Positions 7,991-16,971 of a DNA stretch of 64,000 bases are shown piece by piece. Both the position numbers and the translations under genes were made by a program. Position 1 is the stretch's first letter, and every line of letters begins with the position of its first letter. The stretch comes from Stieleria bergensis (lineage in GTDB: Bacteria; Planctomycetota; Planctomycetia; Pirellulales; Pirellulaceae). The notes beneath the pieces were generated by a model, which saw only the letters and a program-made list of their open reading frames with translations, made no database searches and was not told the DNA's origin. The stretch lies in assembly GCA_007745635.1 (NCBI GenBank), contig CP036272.1, positions 6,687,566 to 6,751,565 of the forward strand. The letters run 5' to 3'.

Positions 7991-10312
7991 ATGCCAGACT
8001 CGGACTTAACCAAAATCGCTTTCGTTGGCGATTACCTGCCGCGAAAGTGCGGCATCGCAACGTTCACACACGACTTGCGCGGCGCGGTCGCCAGAGCCTC
8101 TCCGGCCCAATGTGTCGTCCTGCCTGTAGATGATATCCCAGGCGGTTACGACTACTCGTCCGAAGTCAGTTTTCAGATCTCGGAACAGGATCTAGACGCC
8201 TATCGTCGCGCAGCCGATTACTTGAACTTCAGCAATGTCGATGTGATCTCGCTACAGCACGAGTTCGGCATTTTCGGTGGCCTTGGAGGCAGCCACATTC
8301 TGGCCTTCTTGCGTGACATTCGGATCCCGGTCGTGACGACCCTGCATACGGTCTTGTCCGAACCCGATGCGACGCAGCAGAGAGTCATGGAACAACTGAC
8401 CGAACTCTCGACGCGACTGGTCGTGATGACCCAGCGAAGTCGCGAGACATTGTGCCAAACCTACGCGGTCCCCGAAAGCAAGGTGGACTTGATCGCTCAC
8501 GGCATTCCCGACGCTGCGTACGCGGATCCGAGCGAATTCAAGGAGCAGTTCGGAGTGAAAGGCAGGCAGGTCGCACTAACGTTCGGGTTACTGTCTCCGA
8601 ACAAAGGTATCGAGTACGTGCTGAATGCGATTCCCGAAGTCATGGGCGAGTTCCCGAACTTTGTCTATCTGATTCTGGGGGCGACGCATCCCAGCTTGGT
8701 GCGCAGCGAAGGCGAACGTTATCGAATCAGCCTGGAACGAATGGCGAAAGAGTTGGGTATCACAAAGAATGTTAGCTTCTACAATCGATTCGTGGAACTG
8801 GAGGAATTGACGCAGTTCATCGGCGCAGCGGACCTCTATATCACTCCTTATCTAAATGTAGAACAAGCCGTTTCCGGGACGCTTGCCTACGCGTTCGGCT
8901 GCGGACAAGCCGTCATCTCGACGCCATATTGGCACGCCGAAGAGTTGCTCGCTGACGATCGCGGAGTGCTCGTTCCGTTCGCCGATTCGAATGCGATCGG
9001 CCAAGAAATCATCGCGCTGTTGGGCGACGATCAAAGACGACAACTGATGCGTGATCGTGCCTACGACATGGGGCGCGACATGAGATGGAGTCACGTGGCG
9101 AAAATCTATTTGCAGTCCTTCCGCGACGCACAAGCGAAGTACGCCAGCGATCGCAAGCCGCTGGCGGTGCGAACGCTCGATGAGCAACCGTTGGCTTTGC
9201 CGCGAATGAACTTGGAACACTTGCAACGGATCAGCGATTCCAGCGGCATCATTCAGCACGCTTGTTATTCGATCCCCAACCATCACGAAGGATACTGTAC
9301 CGACGACAACGCACGGGCCCTGATATTGACAGTCTTGCTGGAAGAATTGGGCACCGATTCGCAGGAATTGCACTCGCTGGCATCGACCTACGCCGCGTTT
9401 CTGAATTACGCATTCAATGCGGAAACCAGCCGCTTTCGTAACTTCCTTGGCTTCGATCGACGATGGCTTGAAGAAGATGGTTCCGACGACTCGCAAGGCC
9501 GCGCGGTCTGGGCACTCGGTACCTGTGTCGGTCGTTCACGGCGGCGAGGCTTTCAGTCGTGGGCGATGGAGTTGTTTCCCAAAACGCTGCCCGCCTGCGA
9601 AAATAGCACATACCCACGCACCTGGGCACTTGCGCTGCTTGGTGTCCACGAATATCTGCGCCGGATGAGTGGTGATCGAGTCGTCAGTCAAACTGGAGAG
9701 CGTTTGGCTGAGAAACTCGTCGACCTATACGATCAAGTGGCAACAGACGACTGGCCTTGGTTTGAGGACATCGTGACGTACAACAACGCCAAGCTATCTC
9801 ACGCATTGATTCTGAGCGGGTGTTGGAATGACAATCCGCGGATCACGCAGATTGGTATCGAATCGCTCCGCTGGCTGTGCGGAAAACAGTTATCGCCCGA
9901 AGGCCGATTCCGTCCAATTGGATGCAATGGTTTCTTTCGCCGTCACGGATCGGCCGCCGTTTATGATCAACAGGCAATCGAAGCACACGCCATGGTATCG
10001 GCCGCGATCGCGGCCTATGACGTCGTCAAAGAGCCGTTTTGGTATGAACAGGCGCACTTGGCCTTCGACTGGTTCCTTGGTCGCAACGATCTCGGATTGC
10101 CGATCTACAATGCAACGACAGGCGGATGCTACGATGGGTTGGCCGAACATCAGGTCAATGAGAATCAAGGAGCCGAGTCCACTCTCGCGTTCCTGCTTTC
10201 CTTAGCAGAAATGCAGCGACTTGAAGTTTCTGTGACCGCATTCAAGACTGATGCCAGTTCCGAAACGAAGTGGCAATCGCAGGAATCGGTCGGCGGTACT
10301 TATGCCACTTAA
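7991..10312 (+). CDS. GT4 glycosyltransferase with C-terminal alpha/alpha-barrel domain
   Basis: A 773-aa cytoplasmic protein. Residues about 8-390 form a retaining GT4 (GT-B fold) glycosyltransferase: FVGDYLPRKCGIATFTHDL, GLLSPNKGIEYVLNAIPEV and TPYLNVEQAVSGTLAYAFGC for donor binding. Residues about 400-755 are a helical domain rich in Trp and His (SIPNHHEGYCTDDNARAL, FEDIVTYNNAKLSHALILSG, QQAIEAHAMVSAAIAAYD) that looks like an alpha/alpha toroid such as those in glycan-processing enzymes. AAGGAA at 7979-7984 marks the start. GH130 genes on both sides suggest a shared mannose-based glycan. What the second domain does (acceptor binding, phosphorolysis or epimerisation) is open. Confidence 0.82.
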   Translation: MPDSDLTKIAFVGDYLPRKCGIATFTHDLRGAVARASPAQCVVLPVDDIPGGYDYSSEVSFQISEQDLDAYRRAADYLNFSNVDVISLQHEFGIFGGLGGSHILAFLRDIRIPVVTTLHTVLSEPDATQQRVMEQLTELSTRLVVMTQRSRETLCQTYAVPESKVDLIAHGIPDAAYADPSEFKEQFGVKGRQVALTFGLLSPNKGIEYVLNAIPEVMGEFPNFVYLILGATHPSLVRSEGERYRISLERMAKELGITKNVSFYNRFVELEELTQFIGAADLYITPYLNVEQAVSGTLAYAFGCGQAVISTPYWHAEELLADDRGVLVPFADSNAIGQEIIALLGDDQRRQLMRDRAYDMGRDMRWSHVAKIYLQSFRDAQAKYASDRKPLAVRTLDEQPLALPRMNLEHLQRISDSSGIIQHACYSIPNHHEGYCTDDNARALILTVLLEELGTDSQELHSLASTYAAFLNYAFNAETSRFRNFLGFDRRWLEEDGSDDSQGRAVWALGTCVGRSRRRGFQSWAMELFPKTLPACENSTYPRTWALALLGVHEYLRRMSGDRVVSQTGERLAEKLVDLYDQVATDDWPWFEDIVTYNNAKLSHALILSGCWNDNPRITQIGIESLRWLCGKQLSPEGRFRPIGCNGFFRRHGSAAVYDQQAIEAHAMVSAAIAAYDVVKEPFWYEQAHLAFDWFLGRNDLGLPIYNATTGGCYDGLAEHQVNENQGAESTLAFLLSLAEMQRLEVSVTAFKTDASSETKWQSQESVGGTYAT

Positions 10313-11747
10313 CCGAACGGAGATCGTACTTTCCCCCAACAATCGACGTGTGGTGCTTCGTCCCTTTGTGCCTCCAGGTGACGACCGAATCCTTCGGCTC
10401 ATCGCTCGCATTTCAACGTTGTCAAAAGATGAGGTTGATGCGCAACTGCACCATGTGCTGGAAGAGTTCCACGGTAGACATCAGAGGCCGCGTGAATTCT
10501 TCCTTGGACAGTATGAAGCGATGCGCCGTCATTTGCCGACCGACACGGCACCGAGCGAAAACCGCCAACTGTTGCTCGGTGCTTACTTCACTCAGGAATA
10601 TGCGCTGGAATCAGCAGCCCTGTTCAATCCGTCGATCGTCTGGCATCCCAACCAGTCGAACCTTGCGGTCGGCTCTCGTCGCTTCGTGTTGAGTCTGCGG
10701 GCGGTCGGTGAAGGACACATCTCATCAGTCACGTTTCGTTTGGGGGTCATTGATGCGGACAACCAGTTGTCGATTGATGAACCAACGAAATTCGTGACGA
10801 CGCCCCAGTTCGTCCCAGATGCGGTTTACGAGAAAGACTTGTTTCTCCGCAAACTGGTCGAACTTGAGTTGGGCAACCCGTTCACAGATCGTGTGCTGTC
10901 TACATTGGACTACGATTTCACGTTGGATCAACTGGAAGACTCGCTGAGAACTGGTTTGCGAGAACATTGGCCCCAACATCACGAACTGGCCCCAATCGTT
11001 GAGCAAGTCGTCACGCTCGCCAAGTCAAACTACGAAATCACCTACTTACCGGAACACGAATTGTCCGAACGGCTGATATTTCCTTTTGGACCCACTGAAA
11101 CCAACGGGATTGAGGATGCTCGCTTCGTGCAGTTTCAGGAGGAAGATGGCTCGTCGCAGTACTTCGCCACCTACAGTGCTTATGACGGAAAGATGGTGTT
11201 GCCACAGTTGCTTGAAACACAGGATTTCCTCCGTTTCAAGATGCATACGCTGAATGGGCCGGCGATTTCGGATAAGGGGCTCGCGCTGTTTCCCCGCAAG
11301 ATCAACGGGAATTACACGATGTTGTCGAGGCAAGACGGTGAACATCTCTACCTGATGCACTCTGAAATGCTCCACTTCTGGCATACGAAACAGATGATCG
11401 TAAAGCCAACTTACCCTTGGGAGTTTGTTCAGATGGGCAATTGCGGCTCACCGATCGAGACCGATTCGGGATGGCTGGTGCTAACTCACGGTGTCGGCCC
11501 GATGCGCAAGTACTGCATCGGCGCAATGCTGCTGGACCTGAACGACCCATCGCGAGTCATCGGCCGCTTAAAAGAACCGCTGCTAACTCCCAACGAAAAT
11601 GAACGGGAAGGTTACGTCCCCAACGTGGTGTACAGTTGCGGTAGCGTGGTCCACAACGGGCATCTCGTGCTTCCCTATGCCATGTCGGACTACGCCACGA
11701 CCTTTGCCACGATCCCCATTGATGAACTGCTATCTTCGATGATCTAA
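10302..11747 (+). CDS. GH130-family protein (second, longer copy)
   Basis: A 481-aa relative of the GH130 gene at 6904, more divergent and about 130 residues longer. The family signature is GIEDARFVQFQEEDG, with LFPRKINGNYTMLSRQDGE and LTHGVGPMRKYCIGAMLLDL downstream. The N-terminal ~100 residues (PPGDDRILRLIARISTLSKD...) are an extra helical region. I use ATG 10302, overlapping the glycosyltransferase stop by 11 bases; the frame is open 17 codons further upstream. Two GH130 types around one GT4 gene imply two cleavage or phosphorolysis specificities on one glycan. Confidence 0.85.
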   Translation: MPLNRTEIVLSPNNRRVVLRPFVPPGDDRILRLIARISTLSKDEVDAQLHHVLEEFHGRHQRPREFFLGQYEAMRRHLPTDTAPSENRQLLLGAYFTQEYALESAALFNPSIVWHPNQSNLAVGSRRFVLSLRAVGEGHISSVTFRLGVIDADNQLSIDEPTKFVTTPQFVPDAVYEKDLFLRKLVELELGNPFTDRVLSTLDYDFTLDQLEDSLRTGLREHWPQHHELAPIVEQVVTLAKSNYEITYLPEHELSERLIFPFGPTETNGIEDARFVQFQEEDGSSQYFATYSAYDGKMVLPQLLETQDFLRFKMHTLNGPAISDKGLALFPRKINGNYTMLSRQDGEHLYLMHSEMLHFWHTKQMIVKPTYPWEFVQMGNCGSPIETDSGWLVLTHGVGPMRKYCIGAMLLDLNDPSRVIGRLKEPLLTPNENEREGYVPNVVYSCGSVVHNGHLVLPYAMSDYATTFATIPIDELLSSMI

Positions 11748-12138
11748 GGGAAATCGACAGTGGTAGGTCACGTCGACCTCTTCGATCCATCGCGCGTATT
11801 AGCAACCACAATAGCCGTCATGCCGCCCGCGATTTGGCCAACTCTACAACCCGCGCTGCCTTGGTTGGCCCACCTGCTTGGCTGCCTATCCCAACCACGG
11901 CAGGAAGCCGGCCTCATCTAATCTTCCACCCAGTGAGAAGTAATCAAAATAGAGTTTGACACCCAGCTCCGCTCACATACGAGCATCGGAATTTGTTTCC
12001 ATTCCGGCACGTGCGAAAAGAAGGCTTGAATGGAATTGGAGTGGGGATTACGAATTACTTCGTCGTATAGCCGTTTGCTATCGCCGTTCGCTGACGTTGC
12101 AACGTGGCTCGCGGCGGCGTTATAGAAGGTGCGCCAAA
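11748..12138. other. Intergenic, edge of accessory patch
   Basis: About 390 bases between the second GH130 gene and the left terminal repeat of the insertion element. I find no convincing gene or terminator. A minus-strand frame across 11918-12151 has no recognisable product and runs into the element, so I treat it as chance. Confidence 0.5.
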
Positions 12139-13913
12139 CCGCGCGGTACAAAAACCTCGGTCGCTAGAAATCGAGTGATTTTCGGTGCGTGAGCTGGGAT
12201 TGGCAGACGCGACGTTGCGAACTTTTAGGTTGAGGCGGGGCAATTTTAGTTGCTTGGCCGTCGATTTTGCACGGCTTGGTCAGTGACTGCGCAGCAGCGG
12301 TCGATTGTTCTTTGACAATTTGGTGAAACCGAGACCGAGCTAAGCGGCTGCTCGATACGACTTCAGCAGGCCACCAAGTTCCTTGTGACACTCAATCTTG
12401 GTTGTCTTCAGGTCGATAGTTGGCGGCGAGTCTGTTTCGCGGATCGGTGGCAGGTTGCCTCGCGCTGAATGACCGCGACGGTTGTTGTACCAGTTGGCGC
12501 CCACAGAGAGGATTTTATTGAGTTGTTGATTGGTCACGACCACGAACCCGTTGAGCACCTCGTGCTTCAGAGTTTGGATAACTCGCTCGACATGAGCTTG
12601 TAAGTTCGGGCTCGCAGGAGTGATGCGTTTTACCTTGCACTTCGTTGACTCAAACACTGTATCGAACGACTTGGTGTATTTGGCATCATTGTCGCGAGAT
12701 AGGATTTCACAGGGGAGATCTTCGTCTTGCAGGTGCATTGGGAAGTTGCGTGCTTGCTGAGTGGTCCAGTCTCCGGTTGGGTTTTCCGTGCACCGTGAAA
12801 CCCAAATTCGGCGAGTCCCCAGGTGAATAAACACCATCAAGTAAACGTCGACCAATCCCTTGACGGTCCACTTCTTCTTGCAGCCAAAATCACATTTCCA
12901 CATCGCTGCTGCATGACGCTTCAGGAACTCTGACCAGCTATCTGGATCGGTGTCGTCTTCCGGCGCGATCCCCGCGCGAACCAGTACATTCTTTATTGTT
13001 TGCCGAGAGACAGAATGGCCAAGTCGAGTCACAGCTTGGCGAACCTTGGTCAGTCCCCAGCCGGTTTCTTTCCGGACTCTGACGATGGCATCTTCCAGGG
13101 GCTCTTCGATCCTTGGCCGCCCACCCCTGCTGGACTTTTTCTTCGGCTTGGCTGCTCCATCTTCAGACTCACGAACCCAGCGGCGGAAGGTCGAGTAGCT
13201 GATGATCGTGAGCAGCTGACGAATCTTCCCGCCGAGTGGTTTGCCATGTTTAAGGATCTTTTCCCGGTCCTTCGGTGTGAACTCAATCCTCTTTGGGAGC
13301 TTCGAACGCAGGATTTGGTTTTCGGCTTTCAACAGACGGTTCTGAGCCGCCAATTGTTGCCGAGAACTTGATGCAAGCAGGATCAAAAAGGGGTGTGCGG
13401 TAACATCGCTGGGGCACGCATCGAGCGGTAGAAAGGGGCTTGAAAACACTGGGAAAATGGATGTGGCGAGGTTTTTGTACCCCGCTAAGAGGTCGAAGAT
13501 ATTCGGGGTCAATTTTCCCGGTAGATCAAAGCCATCGAGACGCGCCCACAGGCCGCACGGGACGCCACGTTTCGGCACGACAATCGCGCAGGTAGAACAG
13601 GGGCTACGCAAGAAGTCGCCACACAGTCGGCCGACTGACTGGTTAACTGAACAGAGTAAAAAGCTGTTGACCAGGAGATCCAACTTCGTCGCCACGACGG
13701 TTAAGATCTGACAGCCGTCGCCTCTTATCACGTCGCACGATCGGCAAGCGATGTCTCTCTTTGTGTTAACCGAGACAGGATCGAAAGGCCCAGGAGTTGG
13801 GACCGAATGAGGCCACCGAAGAATTGGTTTGGCCCGTCAGTCGCGTCCGTCCAACGCTTTGCTCATTTCCACGAAACAGAGACTCGGTAACAATTGAGTT
13901 GTGTATGGGGAGA
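12139..13913 (-). mobile_element. Autonomous insertion element, copy A
   Basis: About 1775 bases bounded by imperfect terminal inverted repeats: left CCGCGCGGTACA at 12139, right (read inward) TCTCCCCATACA ending at 13913. Three shorter copies in this window share the first ~200-250 bases and the last ~250-300 bases, which is how the limits were set. The interior holds the transposase on the minus strand. On the right it abuts exactly the point where a second transposase-like frame is cut off (13914-14017), so it landed in older mobile DNA. I see no clear target duplication. It looks like the source of the non-autonomous copies. Confidence 0.8.
12340..13449 (-). CDS. DDE (rve-type) transposase of copy A
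   Basis: Integrase-core transposase. I choose GTG at 13449 (product begins with FSSPFLPLDACPSDV; 369 aa), because the frame further upstream to 13731 translates sequence shared with the copies that lack the gene. N-terminal: a coiled coil (QNRLLKAENQILRSKLPKR), a helix-turn-helix around YSTFRRWVRESEDG and a basic linker. Catalytic core: Asp in MWKCDFGCKK, Asp in LSRDNDAKYTKSFD, Glu in PNLQAHVERVIQTLKHE, so the DDE triad is intact. The C-terminus ends KSYRAAA. Probably functional and able to act in trans on the deleted copies. Similar transposases are plentiful in Rhodopirellula-type genomes. Confidence 0.87.
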   Translation of the reverse strand: MFSSPFLPLDACPSDVTAHPFLILLASSSRQQLAAQNRLLKAENQILRSKLPKRIEFTPKDREKILKHGKPLGGKIRQLLTIISYSTFRRWVRESEDGAAKPKKKSSRGGRPRIEEPLEDAIVRVRKETGWGLTKVRQAVTRLGHSVSRQTIKNVLVRAGIAPEDDTDPDSWSEFLKRHAAAMWKCDFGCKKKWTVKGLVDVYLMVFIHLGTRRIWVSRCTENPTGDWTTQQARNFPMHLQDEDLPCEILSRDNDAKYTKSFDTVFESTKCKVKRITPASPNLQAHVERVIQTLKHEVLNGFVVVTNQQLNKILSVGANWYNNRRGHSARGNLPPIRETDSPPTIDLKTTKIECHKELGGLLKSYRAAA

Positions 13914-14017
13914 TCGTTTTCGGTACGCAGGTAATCGATCGCTTCTTGCTGTTGCCGATTCACCCAGCCGGCAAGCAAGATGGCAATCAGCTGCCACGGT
14001 TGCAGAATAAACTTCAT
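13914..14017 (-). pseudogene. N-terminal remnant of a second transposase
   Basis: Starts MKFILQPWQLIAILLAGWVN, continues RQQQEAIDYLRTEN and is then cut by the right end of copy A. The hydrophobic start followed by a YLRTEN helix is the N-terminus of another planctomycete integrase-type transposase family. The remainder is not found beyond the left end of copy A, so the insertion was followed by loss of the rest. The frame reads on into the element, giving an apparent 83-aa product with no meaning. Confidence 0.6.
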
Positions 14018-14276
14018 CCTCGCCTAAGTGGCTGGTCAAAAAGCAACACAATCATTGATGCGTTGCAACCTGAAAAGCATGATCACTGAAACAGCGAAGC
14101 CCTGCCTTGGCATTCGCTCCAGTCAAATCGATGGTGAGGAAAGTGCGGATGCGTATTTGCTCGCCACATCAGGCCAGAATAAAACAATGGGCAACGGCAC
14201 TGAAACAGAAATTGGCTGGAGACAGTGGGCGGCGGACTTTGTTGAACCCAACTAAAGGTGAGATGCATCGCAGAGG

Positions 14277-15194
14277 CTAGCACCAACCGCTTGTTGGCGA
14301 CCAGTTTTGAACGAAAGGCTTTCCTTCACTGGCCGAGATGGATGGTGGCATCAAGAACTCCGTTAAACGTTCAGCGACGTCGGCTAGCGCCAGGTTCCCG
14401 CTTCCGAGATTTCCCTTGCGCAGGAAAGCAATCCACTGTGAAGCTTTTTGACTATCCGCAGTGAACTCTGATGTTAAGGCCAACGGTTGCGACCCAGGAA
14501 TTGCTGTCTTTCGCCGTTCAAAGGTCGCGCAAATGGCTTTTTGAACAACTGCGCCTTCGAACTTAAATTGATTGCAGAGTGTGTAGAGGTCGAAGAAGTC
14601 TTTCATACGACTGTTGGCAATCCCAAGAGCTACCATGGCTTGAAACTTTTCAGCTACGACTGTCTCCCTTGGATACGACAGAAGCTCGGGAGACGGAAAG
14701 TTTAGAACGGTCGGGAACTTCGTTGTCACTGCAGCGGGTGTGATAGCGTCGCCAAATCCGATGTCAACCTGAATCGGAATTCGTGCTGAAACGAGCTGTG
14801 CCTCAAGCTTCATACGAATGCCCTCGTACTCCTCTGCTTCTTTCATACGGTTCGCAGTGACAGTTTCCGACACGAAAACAAGTCCATCTTCGTCGACTTT
14901 CTGGTTGCAAAGCGAACGGAAGCAATCTTCAAATCGTTCAAGATCTGGCGCCCCAGCCCCAAGTAAATCTAGGTCGCGAGTTGGCCGGTGTTGCAACCTA
15001 CTCCAGACTTGAAACATCACCGCTCCTTTGACAACGAACTGCTCTCGATACGTCGATTGGGCGACACGATAGAGGAGCCGTTCGAGCGCGTAACGGATCA
15101 GTACTAAGTCAAAAGCTTCTTTATTCTCTCGAGCGACATTCATTAACCTCGCACGTACCGACGCAGCCATGTTCTTATGAGCCATGCCCGTCAT
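14277..15194 (-). CDS. abiEii: AbiEii-type nucleotidyltransferase toxin
   Basis: Toxin of an AbiE-like abortive infection / type IV toxin-antitoxin module; family members are DNA-polymerase-beta-fold nucleotidyltransferases that modify RNA and stop growth. The start at 15194 overlaps the antitoxin stop (ATGA), giving 305 aa. Motifs: FVVKGAVMFQVWSRL followed by HRPTRDLDLLG (metal-binding Asp pair), IPIQVDIGFGDAI, and YPRETVVAEKFQAMVALG with RMKDFFDLYTL. All look intact. It lies between element copies A and B, consistent with horizontal acquisition. No stop or frameshift is seen. Confidence 0.87.
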   Translation of the reverse strand: MTGMAHKNMAASVRARLMNVARENKEAFDLVLIRYALERLLYRVAQSTYREQFVVKGAVMFQVWSRLQHRPTRDLDLLGAGAPDLERFEDCFRSLCNQKVDEDGLVFVSETVTANRMKEAEEYEGIRMKLEAQLVSARIPIQVDIGFGDAITPAAVTTKFPTVLNFPSPELLSYPRETVVAEKFQAMVALGIANSRMKDFFDLYTLCNQFKFEGAVVQKAICATFERRKTAIPGSQPLALTSEFTADSQKASQWIAFLRKGNLGSGNLALADVAERLTEFLMPPSISASEGKPFVQNWSPTSGWC

Positions 15195-15859
15195 GAGGTT
15201 GCCTCCAGATAAGGACGCATCACGTTCGCCATGCGGCAGGCATTGGCTGCCTTCCAAAGCTGATCATTGGTCGCTTTACGTGTGCGCCGACAATCCCTCA
15301 GAGCTTCGATCGCTACGTCGAGGCCGATCTTGTTTCTGTACTTAAAACAGTCTGCGACCGTTTTTGCTGGTGAATAAACAGTGACGGGGATCCCCTCGAG
15401 CTCATGCTGCTCAACGCCAAATGTACGAGCCGCACCGGAAAAGCGAACAACGCGAATCGGCGGGTAGCTTATCTGCGGCTTGCGGTCTTTCTCGCCGATC
15501 GCAAGCCAAACCTCATAGGGCGATTGCGTCGTCAGGTCATGGACCCGCAGCGCGCTGAGCAAGCAGACCGTCGAATTCGGGGAAAGCTTGCAAGCCTCGA
15601 CGATGGATCGAAACTCAGTCGGTTCCGCTTCAGGAAGCGTGTAGAGGCCGCGGTGAGGGCGGTCGAGCACTCCCTGCCTAAACAACAAGTTGAGATAGGA
15701 GCCCGAAACACCAATGGCCTCTACATCCCGTGGCCGCACCACTTCCATGCTGTTGAACAAGTCCAGTACGAGCTCTTTTTTCGTCGCAGTCAAGATTTCT
15801 ATTCCGTCGGGAGATATCCGCAAGTCCCGACATATTCTAAGTCCAGGATCGACCGCCAT
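15191..15859 (-). CDS. abiEi: AbiEi-type antitoxin / transcriptional repressor
   Basis: Antitoxin partner, translated just upstream of the toxin. The winged helix near the N-terminus is visible in RPRDVEAIGVSGSYLNLLFR and GVLDRPHRGLYTLPE, which in the family binds inverted repeats and represses the operon. The C-terminal part (LSPNSTVCLLSALRVHDL, YSPAKTVADCFKYRNKIGLD) is the antitoxicity domain. I take ATG 15859 (222 aa); a TTG 14 codons upstream is also possible, and neither has a good ribosome site. The stop overlaps the toxin ATG. Confidence 0.85.
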   Translation of the reverse strand: MAVDPGLRICRDLRISPDGIEILTATKKELVLDLFNSMEVVRPRDVEAIGVSGSYLNLLFRQGVLDRPHRGLYTLPEAEPTEFRSIVEACKLSPNSTVCLLSALRVHDLTTQSPYEVWLAIGEKDRKPQISYPPIRVVRFSGAARTFGVEQHELEGIPVTVYSPAKTVADCFKYRNKIGLDVAIEALRDCRRTRKATNDQLWKAANACRMANVMRPYLEATS

Positions 15860-15990
15860 CAAGTTTGATACGGCAAAGGATGCGAGATCCCTTGAAGCCA
15901 AAAAGCGGAGCGAGCTTTTGGATTGGGGATTCCTTACCTTTAACGTGATTCAAAGTGTTTGGCTTCGGCCGAGGAGATGGCGGGAAACGC

Positions 15991-16657
15991 CCGCGCGGTA
16001 CAAAACCTCGAGCACTAGAAATTGAGTGATTCTCGGTGCGTGAGCTTGGTTGGCCAGACGCGATGTTGCGAACTTTTGGGGCGAGGTAGAGCGATATCCC
16101 CGTTGCATGGTCGTCGATTTTGCACGGCTCGGTCACTGATCGCGCAGCAGCGAACGATATCCCACCAGGTTTGCACGTTTTGCCTGTTGGCAGAGATCAG
16201 CAACCTGTTCTCCTCCCTTTTTGATTTCGCATCGAAACCGGTCGGGACGCACACGATGCCCCGTGTCGGCGCTACAATCGCGCCAAGTAGAACTGGGCCA
16301 AGGCCAGACGGTGCCACACTGTCGGCCGACTGACTGGTTAACAGGCCAGAGTAAAAAGCTGTTGCCCAGGAGATCCAACTTCGTCGCCACGACGGTTAAG
16401 ATCGGACAACCGTCGCCTCTTATCACGTTGCACTATCGGCAAGTGATGTCTCTCTTTGTGTTCAACCGTTATTGCCACGAAGAAATGGAGAACCGGTGAA
16501 CACAATCTGTTAACCGAGGCGGCATCAAAAGGCCCAAGAGTTGGAACCGAATGAGGCCACCGAAGAATTGGTTTCGCCCGTCAGTCGCATCCGTCCAACG
16601 CATTGCTCAATTCCACGAAACAGAGAATCGGCGTCAATTGAGTTGTGTGCGGGGAGG
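15991..16657. mobile_element. Non-autonomous element, copy B (internal deletion)
   Basis: About 667 bases with the same ends as copy A: CCGCGCGGTACA at 15991 and TGTGCGGGGAGG ending 16657. The left ~150 bases and the right ~350 bases align by eye with copy A, but the transposase region is gone; the join is near 16150. The right part is more complete than in copy A, holding a segment around 16460-16520 (GTTCAACCGTTATTGCCACG) missing there, so copy B is not a simple deletion of the copy A present today. It could be mobilised only in trans. Confidence 0.75.
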
Positions 16658-16971
16658 TCTTAAGCGTCGCAAGCGCTAATAGATCCACCGCCATAACGCG
16701 ATTGCCGCGAATAGACGACGTTCAGCCGAAACGGGATCTCTGTTTCGTCATTCACTTCCGAGTATTGATCTCGTCAAGGTGATGGCCTTGGCCGACACAA
16801 GTCGTCAGCTCACAACCACCCTCTTAGCTTCGCGAAAGCAGATCGCATCTTTCCCAAATCGCAGCAGGCTTGAGGGAACAGGAACTACAGAGAACGGCTG
16901 TTTCGTCGTAAATTAATGGTTCCGCCGACTGTCGTATCAGCAGTCTCACAAGCAAAACGGAGTGACCATCC
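16658..16971. other. Intergenic, upstream region of hypothetical gene
   Basis: About 310 bases between element copy B and the gene at 16972. No gene is recognisable. GGAG at 16959-16962 is the ribosome site of the next gene. Confidence 0.5.

Noticed and set aside
13450-13731. Upstream 94-codon extension of the copy A transposase
   Set aside because: The extension translates sequence also present in copies B and D, which lack the transposase, and contains no family motif; GTG 13449 fits family length.
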